Source: a virus
Virus record (IMG/VR): IMGVR_UViG_3300010885_031091
Location: 1 to 38,756 of that record
DNA length: 38,756 bases
Strand: one strand, 5' to 3'
Part shown: one piece after another, positions 10,332 to 16,418 of the stretch
Layout: each line of letters opens with the position of its first letter
How positions within the stretch are numbered: position 1 is the stretch's first letter
Position numbers and translations under genes: made by a program
Notes under the pieces: generated by a model
What the model was told of the DNA's origin: nothing
Database searches by the model: none
The model's input: only the letters and a program-made list of their open reading frames with translations

Positions 10332-10563
10332 CGAAGTTCAAGACGATGGCAGCATCATCAACCTCTATGACTGCATCACCGACAAGGTGTACGTCATGAA
10401 CGAGAAGCTATCGCTCGATGAGCTTCGCCGCATCCACTGGCTCACGTTCGTGGGGAACACAGACAAGATCTCGCCCGAAAAGTGGGTCGAGATCTCTGAT
10501 GCCTGCGTCAAGTTTGTTGAGACTGGCGAGGTGTCCGTGCCAAAGATCCGGGTGGTTAAGTGA
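10324..10563 (+). CDS. small hypothetical protein
   Basis: 79 residues, starting inside the last codons of the phosphoesterase gene (8-nt overlap) and ending in TGATG shared with the lysozyme start, so translation of the three genes is probably coupled. The protein is acidic with a moderately hydrophobic core and no membrane segment or known motif. I do not recognise the family. Its place between phosphoesterase and endolysin suggests late expression. Confidence 0.75.
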   Translation: MTDEVQDDGSIINLYDCITDKVYVMNEKLSLDELRRIHWLTFVGNTDKISPEKWVEISDACVKFVETGEVSVPKIRVVK

Positions 10564-10976
10564 TGTATGACAAAGACATCCTGATTCAGGAACTGATGCG
10601 CGACGAAGGGGTGCAACTTAAACCTTACCGGGACACGGTAGGCAAGTTGACCATCGGTGTCGGCAGGAACCTCAACGACGTGGGCATCTCTAGGCCAGAA
10701 GCTTTAGGGCTTCTGGCCAATGACATAGCCGCAGCGGAATGTGCTCTGGACAAGGTGTTCCCGAAGTGGAAGAGCCTGACCGACACTAGGCAGCGAGTGC
10801 TGCTGAACATGGTGTTCAACATGGGTCCTTCCGGCCTTACCGCCTTTTCTAAGTTCATTGCCAACCTTTCCCTTGGTGATTGGGGAGGCGCTGCCACAGA
10901 GATGCTTAATAGCAAGTGGGCAGTGCAGGTTGGTCAGCGAGCCGTCAGGCTTGCTGACATGATGAGGAGGGGTTGA
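10563..10976 (+). CDS. endolysin, T4-type lysozyme (glycoside hydrolase 24 type)
   Basis: 137 residues from ATG 10563; a GTG three bases upstream is an alternative. It carries the T4-lysozyme catalytic triad with exact spacing E-8-D-5-T: E15, D24 and T30, followed by IGVGRN. It therefore should hydrolyse the N-acetylmuramic acid-N-acetylglucosamine bond of peptidoglycan. No signal peptide or signal-anchor is present, so release to the periplasm would depend on the holin encoded two genes downstream. Its length is typical of the short phage members of the family. The stop overlaps the start of the 42-aa membrane protein (TGATG). Confidence 0.95.
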   Translation: MYDKDILIQELMRDEGVQLKPYRDTVGKLTIGVGRNLNDVGISRPEALGLLANDIAAAECALDKVFPKWKSLTDTRQRVLLNMVFNMGPSGLTAFSKFIANLSLGDWGGAATEMLNSKWAVQVGQRAVRLADMMRRG

Positions 10977-11104
10977 TGGATTACTTACCTTTCATCCTGA
11001 TCTTTTTTGCGGCGGGGATCGGAACGCTTTCAGTGATGATAGCTCTGGCAGCAGATCCTGCCCCGCCAAAGCCTAGGTCGCGCAAGAAGAGGAGGCCATT
11101 CTGA
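10976..11104 (+). CDS. 42-aa single-TM protein in lysis cassette (spanin-, pinholin- or antiholin-like candidate)
   Basis: Too short for usual ORF cut-offs, but well supported: the ATG lies in TGATG with the lysozyme stop, AGGAGGGG sits directly upstream, and the stop TGATG leads into the holin start. The sequence begins MDYLPFILIFFAAGIGTL, giving one transmembrane helix (about residues 4-26), followed by a Pro-rich, strongly basic tail (PPKPRSRKKRRPF). The position between endolysin and holin suggests a lysis accessory factor. Topology by the positive-inside rule would put the basic tail in the cytoplasm, which fits an antiholin or regulator better than an outer-membrane spanin. No lipobox is present. 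Confidence 0.75.
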   Translation: MDYLPFILIFFAAGIGTLSVMIALAADPAPPKPRSRKKRRPF

Positions 11105-11505
11105 TGGACCCAGTATCCGCCGTAGCAGGTCTGCTAGACACTGCCATCAATAAGATCTGGCCAGACCCCGCAGCCAAGGCAACCGCCGAGGCCATGCTGA
11201 TGAAGGCTCAGGCCGACGCCGCTATCGCGCAGGTCCAGCAGCAGATCGACATCAACAAGATTGAAGCCGCGAGCAGCAGCGTGTTTGTATCGGGCTGGCG
11301 GCCCTTTGTAGGCTGGGTATGTGGAAGCGCGTTCGCCTTGCACTTCCTTTTCATTCCGCTCCTCAACTGGATCGCGGAATTGTTTGGCCACTCCGCCATC
11401 CTGATCCCGTTTGACATGGCAACTTTGTCCACCGTCCTCATGGGGATGTTGGGTCTGGGAACTATGCGCTCAATCGAGAAGGTGCGTGGGGTCGCCAGTA
11501 AGTAA
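11104..11505 (+). CDS. holin, 3-TM gene-transfer-release type
   Basis: 133 residues. An N-terminal amphipathic or coiled region (AEAMLMKAQADAAIAQVQQQ) is followed by SGWRPFVGWVCGSAFALHF and further hydrophobic segments at about 64-85 and 100-120. This is the layout of the 'holin of 3TMs, for gene-transfer release' family known from alphaproteobacterial gene transfer agents and phages. It should permeabilise the inner membrane for the lysozyme. It is the last gene of the rightward lysis unit. Its stop is followed by one base, a perfect copy of the 15-bp palindrome and then a strong hairpin. Confidence 0.88.
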   Translation: MDPVSAVAGLLDTAINKIWPDPAAKATAEAMLMKAQADAAIAQVQQQIDINKIEAASSSVFVSGWRPFVGWVCGSAFALHFLFIPLLNWIAELFGHSAILIPFDMATLSTVLMGMLGLGTMRSIEKVRGVASK

Positions 11506-11506
11506 G

Positions 11507-11521
11507 GGTGCAACTTGCACC
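11507..11521 (+). promoter_or_regulatory. 15-bp palindrome copy (perfect), after holin gene
   Basis: GGTGCAACTTGCACC, two 7-bp arms around one central base. It lies one base after the holin stop and before the convergent-gene hairpin. It is the leftmost copy of the dispersed element. Confidence 0.8.
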
Positions 11522-11527
11522 TTAGTT

Positions 11528-11567
11528 AGCTAGCAGGAGCCTCCTGAAGAGGCTCCTGCCTGTAGCT
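11528..11567. terminator. strong hairpin between convergent gene blocks
   Basis: A perfect 11-bp stem (GCAGGAGCCTC, 11533-11543, with GAGGCTCCTGC, 11549-11559) has a 5-nt loop and is extended by AGCTA/TAGCT arms with a 3-nt bulge. There is no long T-run on either side. It separates the rightward lysis genes from the leftward block, and the stop of the leftward gene (11566-11568) lies at its edge. A bidirectional terminator is the natural reading. Confidence 0.75.
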
Positions 11568-11916
11568 ACTTAGGCATCACTCGATAGCCATCGTCAGATG
11601 ACTGGGCTCTGTGAACAGCACACAGCCTGTGATGCGGTCCTTCAGAATAAAACCTAGCGGTACAAGCCATACATTTCCGGAGGGTCATCTCCCCGAGGGT
11701 ACTCCTTGGCTTGCTCACAGTCTCTGTCTTCTTTGTAACAACAACTTTGATGTGACCAGCGCCAATCTTGTATGACCTATTTCTGATGGCGTCGAAGCTT
11801 TTGCTTGGGAACGCAATCAGGTACTCGTGCTTCTCCGCCTTCTTCTCTACGAGTGACCTAAGAAGATCATCCATGGACTTGGTCCAAGGGCCTCGCGTGT
11901 TAACTCGATTCCCCAT
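11566..11916 (-). CDS. SANT/Myb-like DNA-binding protein with C-terminal zinc-binding motif
   Basis: 116 residues from the ATG at 11916; a TTG 15 nt further upstream is less likely. The N-terminal GPWTKSMDDLLRSLV...FPSKSFDAIRNRSYKIG has the tryptophan/helix pattern of SANT/Myb-like helix-turn-helix folds. The C-terminal KCMACTARFYSEGPHHRLC is a Cx2C...Hx3C-type zinc knuckle seen in small phage proteins. It is therefore a likely DNA-binding regulator. It overlaps the upstream gene by 17 nt and is the last gene of the leftward block. The target is unknown. Confidence 0.65.
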   Translation of the reverse strand: MGNRVNTRGPWTKSMDDLLRSLVEKKAEKHEYLIAFPSKSFDAIRNRSYKIGAGHIKVVVTKKTETVSKPRSTLGEMTLRKCMACTARFYSEGPHHRLCAVHRAQSSDDGYRVMPK

Positions 11917-12097
11917 TATCTTCACCGTCAAACTCTGAGATCGTCGCCTTGATATTGATCAGGTCTGACTCAGTTGGCAACTGCATGACCAGACGGCGAA
12001 GCATATCGGCCTCGATCACAACAACATCATCAGGCAACTGCCTCCAGCCGTGGGCATGGAGCTCCTCGATGACGGCATCATCCTCAAAGTTAATCAT
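11900..12097 (-). CDS. small acidic hypothetical protein
   Basis: 65 residues; the ATG is preceded by GGGGATAACG, a weak Shine-Dalgarno. It is acidic (ending GEDNGESS), helical in appearance and has no recognised domain. The neighbours are a 68-aa membrane protein upstream and the SANT-like protein downstream with a 17-nt overlap, so it belongs to the same leftward operon as dCMP deaminase. Function unknown. Confidence 0.65.
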   Translation of the reverse strand: MINFEDDAVIEELHAHGWRQLPDDVVVIEADMLRRLVMQLPTESDLINIKATISEFDGEDNGESS

Positions 12098-12106
12098 CGT
12101 TATCCC

Positions 12107-12313
12107 CTAGTTCACATCGAGCGGTAGGGCCGCCCTCATTGGCATCACAACAAGCGTGCCGCGCCAAGCGGCAGCGCATTGGTAGTGTTTGAATCCGTCG
12201 TCCTGACATTCAGACATGAAGAGGTGTCTGCGTTCGCTCTCGTCGTACAGATAGCCTATCCACACTATGGCTGATATCAGAAGCAGTGACAGAACAACAA
12301 CGACTTTGTCCAT
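12107..12313 (-). CDS. small single-TM protein
   Basis: 68 residues. It starts MDKVVVVLSLLLISAIVWIGYLY, one transmembrane helix or uncleaved signal, followed by a short soluble part with the pattern C-x(7)-HYQC. Such two-cysteine small membrane proteins are common in phage early regions. Its ATG lies one base after the dCMP deaminase stop, so translation is probably coupled. An inner-membrane location is expected; the role is unknown. Confidence 0.7.
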   Translation of the reverse strand: MDKVVVVLSLLLISAIVWIGYLYDESERRHLFMSECQDDGFKHYQCAAAWRGTLVVMPMRAALPLDVN

Positions 12314-12314
12314 A

Positions 12315-12743
12315 CTAGATCTCCATTTCAGTTACGTGGATGTCTGCATCCATGAACATTTGGTTTCCAATTTTGCAGCTATCTGCCCACCGTTCTCCGG
12401 CGGGAGGTGAGACGATCCTGACTATGCCCGACTGTATGATGGGTCCAGCGCACCGTGAGCACGGTGGCATTGGCCATACATACATGGTGGCTCCCCACAG
12501 TTGATTGCTGCAAAACAGCAGGGCATTCATCTCAGCATGTATGGTGCGTGCGTACTTGTAATCGCGGTCATCAAGATTGAGGTCGGGGACTCCAACGGGG
12601 AACCCGTTGTAGCCAAGGCTCAGGATGCGGTGATTAGGATCCATAATCACCGCACCTACTTTAGTGCTTGGGTCCTTGCTCCATTCAGCGACGTGCCTTG
12701 CAAGCTCCAGACCCCTGCGGTCCCACTTATCAGCATCCCTCAT
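12315..12743 (-). CDS. deoxycytidylate (dCMP) deaminase
   Basis: 142 residues, close to the length of phage dCMP deaminases. The zinc site is complete: HAE with H69 and catalytic E71, and PCSRC with C95 and C98. YNGFPVG is also typical of the family. The enzyme converts dCMP to dUMP, feeding dTMP synthesis for phage DNA. GGAGGAGAGCA precedes the ATG. It heads a four-gene leftward group with small genes of unknown function. No thymidylate synthase is seen in the window, so host ThyA/ThyX or a gene elsewhere is presumably used. Confidence 0.92.
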   Translation of the reverse strand: MRDADKWDRRGLELARHVAEWSKDPSTKVGAVIMDPNHRILSLGYNGFPVGVPDLNLDDRDYKYARTIHAEMNALLFCSNQLWGATMYVWPMPPCSRCAGPIIQSGIVRIVSPPAGERWADSCKIGNQMFMDADIHVTEMEI

Positions 12744-12777
12744 TGCTCTCCTCCGTGCATCTCTCCTGTGTGATTAT

Positions 12778-12796
12778 CGCGCACCTTAAGTGCGCG
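12778..12796. terminator. hairpin between leftward genes
   Basis: CGCGCAC / GTGCGCG, a perfect 7-bp stem with a 5-nt loop, lying 4 nt after the stop of the 84-aa gene in the leftward direction. No U-run follows, so it may be a Rho-assisted terminator, a processing site or an RNA-stabilising hairpin. Confidence 0.5.
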
Positions 12797-12800
12797 AAGA

Positions 12801-13055
12801 TTAGTCGTATCCAGCTTCCACCCGCAGACGCCGCCGCTCTTCGGTCAGGTATCCCGCCAGTTCTCGCAGGCGTTCGATCTCGTCTTCCTGCTTGCCGTTT
12901 ACAACGCAAAGGTTCATGACCGCGTCGCGCAGCCGATCAATCTCATCGGCTGCCGAAACACAACCACATCCGGGATTTTTCTTCATGGTCTTGCATCTGC
13001 GGTTAAACTCAGCGCATGGGCCTCCCTCGCGCATGTATGCGGAGATGTCGGCCAT
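12801..13055 (-). CDS. small coiled-coil protein, paralogue of upstream gene
   Basis: 84 residues. The central stretch ADEIDRLRDAVMNLCVVNGK followed by QEDEIERL is nearly identical to a stretch of the upstream 139-aa protein, so the two arose by duplication. The N-terminal part has four cysteines (PCAEF, RRCK, GCGC), possibly metal-binding. The rest predicts as a coiled coil. GGAG lies within the end of the upstream gene, 2 nt before the start. Function unknown. Confidence 0.7.
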   Translation of the reverse strand: MADISAYMREGGPCAEFNRRCKTMKKNPGCGCVSAADEIDRLRDAVMNLCVVNGKQEDEIERLRELAGYLTEERRRLRVEAGYD

Positions 13056-13057
13056 GG

Positions 13058-13477
13058 CTAGCTCCTGCTCCGCAGCATGTCGATCCGTCTGTTCATTTCC
13101 CTGATCTCCATCCTTGCGTCGGCAGTGTCTTTCCTGACCTCAGCCACAATCAGGGCGGCGCTCTCTAGATTTTTGTCCAAGGCAGCAATGTGCTGTATGG
13201 CGCATTGATAATGCTGGTGTCCCCATGTCCAACAGCCGGGGCTGTGGGTTCCAACCCTGCCCGACCTGTCCTGCTCCCACTTCAGCGCCTTGTTGAGGCG
13301 CTCGATCTCGTCCTCATGTTTGCCGTTGGCAACGCAGAGGTTCATGACCGTCTCGCGCAGTCGATCAATCTCATCAACTGCATCCCCCATGACATCACAG
13401 ACACACATCCTGATTGACATGCAGCCGGTGTTATCTGGACAAGCGGTCGCCTTCATCCTCTCCACGATGTCAGTCAT
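13058..13477 (-). CDS. coiled-coil hypothetical protein with Cys-rich N-terminus
   Basis: 139 residues. A cysteine-containing N-terminus (ACPDNTGCMSIRMCVC), the duplicated heptad module shared with the downstream gene, a HSPGCWTWGHQHYQC segment that recalls other phage small proteins, and a long C-terminal helix ending in RRIDMLRSRS. It overlaps the next upstream gene by 4 nt (ATGA). Probably an oligomeric cytoplasmic protein; role unknown. Confidence 0.7.
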   Translation of the reverse strand: MTDIVERMKATACPDNTGCMSIRMCVCDVMGDAVDEIDRLRETVMNLCVANGKHEDEIERLNKALKWEQDRSGRVGTHSPGCWTWGHQHYQCAIQHIAALDKNLESAALIVAEVRKDTADARMEIREMNRRIDMLRSRS

Positions 13478-13758
13478 ACCCGCCCCCGGCCATCAATGTC
13501 ATCAAGACGTGTGAGGTGACCGGCGATGTCAGACTGCATGTCCTCGATCTTCTTGAGAGCGCCCATCAGTTCCTGCTCGTTGTCATCGACGGCGTTGTTG
13601 ATGGCATCAACGCTCTGCTCAAGACGAAGGATATCATCCCGCATGTTGTCGAGGCTGTGCCTTCTGACGCTCGTGATCTCGTAGTAGCTGGGCAGCATGT
13701 TCCTGCCGACATAAGCCAAGGCAAAGATCAGAGCGCACCAGACCATATTGTCATTCAT
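13474..13758 (-). CDS. small membrane protein with long coiled coil
   Basis: 94 residues from the ATG at 13758, preferred to an upstream start because GAGGGGG precedes it. It begins MNDNMVWCALIFALAYVGRN, one transmembrane helix, and continues as an acidic coiled coil (NMRDDILRLEQSVDAINNAV and onward). Single-TM/coiled-coil proteins of this kind are common in phages, for example as spanin-like or membrane-anchoring proteins, but nothing specific can be claimed. It overlaps the 57-aa gene upstream by 8 nt. Confidence 0.65.
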   Translation of the reverse strand: MNDNMVWCALIFALAYVGRNMLPSYYEITSVRRHSLDNMRDDILRLEQSVDAINNAVDDNEQELMGALKKIEDMQSDIAGHLTRLDDIDGRGRV

Positions 13759-13924
13759 GATTGCCCCCCTCCTCAGCCATACGGCGTTCCTCAATCTCTA
13801 TCGCGTCATCCATCCCCTCCCAGTTATCAACACCGGCCTCTTCAAGGCACTTCACCCAACGCAGGGTGTCTTTCAAACGCTTGTATTCCTTCACCGTGAT
13901 GGTGATCGTTTCTTCCTCAGCCAT
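13751..13924 (-). CDS. 57-aa conserved phage-type small protein
   Basis: Short gene read from the minus strand: ATG at 13924 preceded by GGAGGACAAAC, stop at 13751. The protein has the pattern TITVKEYKRL...LEEAGVDNWEGMDDAIEI, which I recognise as a widespread small phage protein of unknown function (the CLEEAGVDNW-type motif). It is acidic and soluble. It lies just downstream of a strong hairpin and overlaps the following membrane-protein gene by 8 nt. Confidence 0.75.
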   Translation of the reverse strand: MAEEETITITVKEYKRLKDTLRWVKCLEEAGVDNWEGMDDAIEIEERRMAEEGGNHE

Positions 13925-13945
13925 GTTTGTCCTCCTCCGGCGATA

Positions 13946-13969
13946 CCGCCCGCGCTTGAACGCGGGCGG
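13946..13969. terminator. GC-rich hairpin between leftward genes
   Basis: A perfect 9-bp stem, CCGCCCGCG with CGCGGGCGG, and a 6-nt loop, lying 9 nt after the stop of the 75-aa gene (leftward). The 3' flank is GGTATCG, without a U-run. A terminator or mRNA-end stabiliser is likely. Confidence 0.6.
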
Positions 13970-13978
13970 CTTGTCGCA

Positions 13979-14206
13979 TCACTTCACGAGAGATTCGATC
14001 TTGGCCTCAAGGGCATTGATACGTTCATGAGCCTCCTCCGCCAGAGAGTGGGCGTCTGCCGCCAGACCCTCTTCATGCTGAACAATCTTCGCCCGGATCC
14101 TAGCGTACCCGTCAGGGATCGTGTGCTTGATCAACTCTACTAAACCCCAAGTGATCGGGAACGATGCAAGCACCCACGCGAGTGCATTAACACTAAAGCT
14201 GTCCAT
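13979..14206 (-). CDS. small membrane protein with C-terminal coiled coil
   Basis: 75 residues. A hydrophobic N-terminal segment (ALAWVLASFPITWGLVELI) is followed by a charged helix with heptad-like spacing (EEGLAADAHSLAEEAHERIN). Inner-membrane anchor with a cytoplasmic or periplasmic coil. GGAG-like purines sit before the start, and a copy of the 15-bp palindrome ends 18 nt upstream. Function unknown. Confidence 0.65.
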   Translation of the reverse strand: MDSFSVNALAWVLASFPITWGLVELIKHTIPDGYARIRAKIVQHEEGLAADAHSLAEEAHERINALEAKIESLVK

Positions 14207-14224
14207 CTTAACTCTCCATTGATT

Positions 14225-14239
14225 GGTGTAAGTTGTACC
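14225..14239 (-). promoter_or_regulatory. 15-bp palindrome copy, start-associated
   Basis: Plus strand GGTGTAAGTTGTACC. It fills the space between the stop of the 69-aa gene and the start at 14206 (18-nt gap). As RNA the leftward transcript would have two mismatches in the stem, which argues for a DNA-level site. Confidence 0.75.
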
Positions 14240-14449
14240 TTACGACACACGCCAGAAGCGGATGCCGCCGTCTTCACGCTTGCTTGTCCACGTAGTCCCG
14301 GTCTTCTTCTTGTACCGATAAAGCACAGTGCGAAGAGTGTGGATGCGGTTCTTCTCCGTCAGGAAGAGACTGTCACCCGGCTCCATATCTGCAATCGGGA
14401 ACGAGTTGGTCTTCATGCTGGGTACTGGAACATTGGTATCGATCTTCAT
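14240..14449 (-). CDS. small conserved phage protein
   Basis: 69 residues. The pattern FPIADMEPGDSLFL ... YRYKKKTGTTW ... GGIRFWRV matches a very common small phage/prophage protein type of unknown function. I know it by pattern, not by assay. It is basic and soluble, and possibly nucleic-acid binding. Its ATGA overlaps the stop of the upstream XRE-like gene. The palindrome copy follows its stop directly. Confidence 0.75.
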   Translation of the reverse strand: MKIDTNVPVPSMKTNSFPIADMEPGDSLFLTEKNRIHTLRTVLYRYKKKTGTTWTSKREDGGIRFWRVS

Positions 14450-14787
14450 GGCTGCGCCTCTTCCTTGCTATCAAACATATCCGGCTGATCACCGAAGACC
14501 TCCGGATACTCACGCGACAAGAAGGCTTCCCTCGCCTGCTTGTGCTCAACCGCCTCGATGTCGAGTGACAGTTCGTGACTCAAGAACTCGAACATTGAAA
14601 CCAGTTCAGCGAACGTAATGTCTCCACGCTCGCGGGCAGTTCCTGACAGGATAGAGGAGATGCGCTTCTCGCCAATCCCCGTCTTTGCCGCCAAGTTCAT
14701 GGGGGCCATGTCCCGATCAATCAGGGCGGTGTGCAGCAGGATGGCAAGCTGATGCCTTGCCCGCTCAACAACTCGGCTCTCACTCAT
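14446..14787 (-). CDS. XRE-like helix-turn-helix regulator
   Basis: 113 residues from the ATG at 14787, which has GGAGCCTTCAG upstream; an in-frame start 60 nt further up is less likely. NLAAKTGIGEKRISSILSG is a typical lambda-repressor-type helix-turn-helix, followed by DITFAELVSMFEFLSHEL. The C-terminal extension is acidic. It could regulate phage transcription, and is one of several candidates for reading the dispersed palindrome, though it has no direct link to it. It overlaps the upstream gene by 8 nt. Confidence 0.7.
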   Translation of the reverse strand: MSESRVVERARHQLAILLHTALIDRDMAPMNLAAKTGIGEKRISSILSGTARERGDITFAELVSMFEFLSHELSLDIEAVEHKQAREAFLSREYPEVFGDQPDMFDSKEEAQP

Positions 14788-15106
14788 CTGAAGGCTCCTT
14801 CCACTTGTCTTGCTCTTCGATTGTTTTGGTAGCGATCTCTTCCGCAACGGCGGCGTATCCCGCGATGTCTATGTGACTATCGCGGTGACCCGGATTGCCA
14901 ACAAGGCGGGCAATCTTGAGAAGCACCATCATGATGGCCACGTCATACTCATCAAGATCAATGCGGGATGCGCCATGACGCCCCTCGATCCAGCCCATCC
15001 AGAGGGCCGCAATCCTCTTGTGCAGTTCGGTGATGTCACCGTACTCAGCGGCCTTCTGGCCGCCCACAAGATCTGCTGCTTCAAGCAGCATCTCTTTGCT
15101 CATCAT
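14780..15106 (-). CDS. DUF6378-like phage protein
   Basis: 108 residues. LLEAADLVGGQKAAEYGD ... DVAIMMVLLKIARLVGNPGH ... HIDIAGYAAVAEEI matches the conserved pattern of the small phage family annotated DUF6378, which recalls MazG/HisE-like all-alpha pyrophosphohydrolase folds. Activity is not established. Its ATG overlaps the stop of the upstream gene. It is part of the leftward recombination/metabolism operon. Confidence 0.7.
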   Translation of the reverse strand: MMSKEMLLEAADLVGGQKAAEYGDITELHKRIAALWMGWIEGRHGASRIDLDEYDVAIMMVLLKIARLVGNPGHRDSHIDIAGYAAVAEEIATKTIEEQDKWKEPSDE

Positions 15107-15537
15107 CTTGCAGTCTCCCTCTTGAAGTCATCGACCATAACAACGAAGGCCCTACGTGCCTCTCTGTTGGTCTTCAGTTCGGCCCGGCTCTCTATGCCGC
15201 ACACTTCCCTTACTGCCGCTATGGCGGCATCCTCGGTGTCCTCAAAGGACATCCCTGACTGGACAAGCCATGCACGGAAGCGGGGCAGCTTACAAAGCTG
15301 CGCCGCCTGAGCAACGGCTTCTCGTCCCTCCTTGGCCTCGGGGGGTTCAACGGGTGAGTCATCATCACCCATCTTAACCATGGCCACCATGTACCTACTG
15401 CCTACCCAGTCACGAAGCAAACTGTCAGGCACTTCGTTGGGGTGTATGGCCATGGTCAGGATGAACCCGGACTTGTCCTGCTTGAGACTCAGCTTCACTG
15501 CCTCGAAGTGAACGGCTGCATCTCTCACGTCTGTCAT
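15103..15537 (-). CDS. conserved phage protein, recombination operon
   Basis: 144 residues. The N-terminal part (VKLSLKQDKSGFILTMAIHPNEVPDSLL ... RYMVAMVKM) resembles a conserved phage protein that often sits beside single-strand annealing genes. The C-terminal part is helical. There is no catalytic motif. It overlaps both neighbours by 4 nt, so it is translated as part of one operon with the ERF and SSB-like proteins. Function unknown. Confidence 0.65.
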   Translation of the reverse strand: MTDVRDAAVHFEAVKLSLKQDKSGFILTMAIHPNEVPDSLLRDWVGSRYMVAMVKMGDDDSPVEPPEAKEGREAVAQAAQLCKLPRFRAWLVQSGMSFEDTEDAAIAAVREVCGIESRAELKTNREARRAFVVMVDDFKRETAR

Positions 15538-15866
15538 GCGTTGCCTCCCGTCTCACCGACGAGCCTTACAAGATCCTTGGGGATCAGTGCCTTCATCCGC
15601 TTGACCTCATCAGACATGAGGTCAAGGACGGACGATGCCACGATCAGGACGTTTGCCTTGGCCGTGTTGTCGTTGATGTTATCGAAGGCAGCGGAAAGAG
15701 TTCCGATGATCATGTTTGTCATTGCAAACGACACCGGAACACCAGCAATACCCTCTGGTCTGTGAAGAGCCAGAGCCTCACAGAATATCTCCATGAGGCT
15801 TTCAGTCTCTTCGATCCCCTCTTCGTTCATCCACTTGGGGACCACCACCATCACTTCTGTTGCCAT
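15534..15866 (-). CDS. hypothetical protein
   Basis: 110 residues with AAGGAGCAATT before the ATG. Mostly helical, with moderately hydrophobic stretches (FAMTNMIIGTLSAAFDNIN) that are not long enough to be clear membrane segments. No known motif. The 5' end overlaps the HNH gene by 65 nt and the 3' end overlaps the next gene by 4 nt. Confidence 0.65.
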   Translation of the reverse strand: MATEVMVVVPKWMNEEGIEETESLMEIFCEALALHRPEGIAGVPVSFAMTNMIIGTLSAAFDNINDNTAKANVLIVASSVLDLMSDEVKRMKALIPKDLVRLVGETGGNA

Positions 15867-16110
15867 AATTGCTCCTTGCCCATTCGATGGGATCTATTCC
15901 TGCAAGAGCCCACCACATTGACTCATCGCCACTGGCATGAAGGTCCCTATGGTGCAAGTTGCACAAAGGTACCGCCCAGTTATCGCCGCTCTTCTTGCCC
16001 ATGGCTGAAGGCTCGGCGTGCATCATGTGGTGGGCTATGGACCACTGACCACAGACCAAGCATGGCTTGGTCCGGATCTCCCTCAGGTATCGTTCGTCTT
16101 TGACCCTCAT
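15802..16110 (-). CDS. HNH-type (DUF968-like) nuclease
   Basis: 102 residues from the ATG at 16110, with GAGGATCAG in front. Motifs: PCLVCG, AHHMMHAEPSAMGKKSGDNW and VPLCNLHHRDLH. These are the cysteine pairs and histidines of a zinc-ribbon/HNH fold of the DUF968 kind found in phage recombination regions. Probably a DNA endonuclease acting in recombination or packaging. It sits directly downstream of the SSB-like gene. The C-terminus runs 65 nt into the next gene. Confidence 0.75.
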   Translation of the reverse strand: MRVKDERYLREIRTKPCLVCGQWSIAHHMMHAEPSAMGKKSGDNWAVPLCNLHHRDLHASGDESMWWALAGIDPIEWARSNYGNRSDGGGPQVDERRGDRRD

Positions 16111-16117
16111 CTGATCC

Positions 16118-16408
16118 TCAGAAAGGGATCTCGTCATCGTCGTAGCTCGCTGCTGGTGAGGGCTTCGGCTCAGGCTTCTTCTCACGGGGGAGTTCCGCCT
16201 TCACGCTGATGAAGGTTGACCCTGTCTTGGTCTCCTTTTCCCAGCCAGCAAGCTGCAACTTGATGGCCTTGCCTTCCTTGGCAAGAGCAACAAGTCCACG
16301 CAGAAGGTCGGCATCCATCTCGATGTCGCCGCGCCATGCGGGGGCCTTGGGGTTGGAGTCACGGTCGTTCCGGAACAGGGCTCCGGTGTTCGGGTACTGA
16401 CTAGCCAT
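16118..16408 (-). CDS. single-stranded-DNA-binding-like protein
   Basis: 96 residues. It starts QYPNTGALFRNDRDSNPKAP, a pattern seen in small phage OB-fold-like proteins, and ends SYDDDEIPF, the acidic tip typical of SSB proteins, which recruits partner enzymes. The position directly downstream of the ERF annealing gene and next to a PD-(D/E)XK nuclease supports a role in single-strand handling during recombination and replication. AGGAGATACACC precedes the start. The fold assignment is an inference. Confidence 0.65.
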   Translation of the reverse strand: MASQYPNTGALFRNDRDSNPKAPAWRGDIEMDADLLRGLVALAKEGKAIKLQLAGWEKETKTGSTFISVKAELPREKKPEPKPSPAASYDDDEIPF

Positions 16409-16418
16409 GGTGTATCTC

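Noticed and set aside
15951-15965. Palindrome-like match GGTGCAAGTTGCACA inside the HNH gene
   Set aside because: It encodes the conserved LCNLHH metal motif (TGC AAC TTG CAC), so protein constraint explains it; it is also far from any leftward start.
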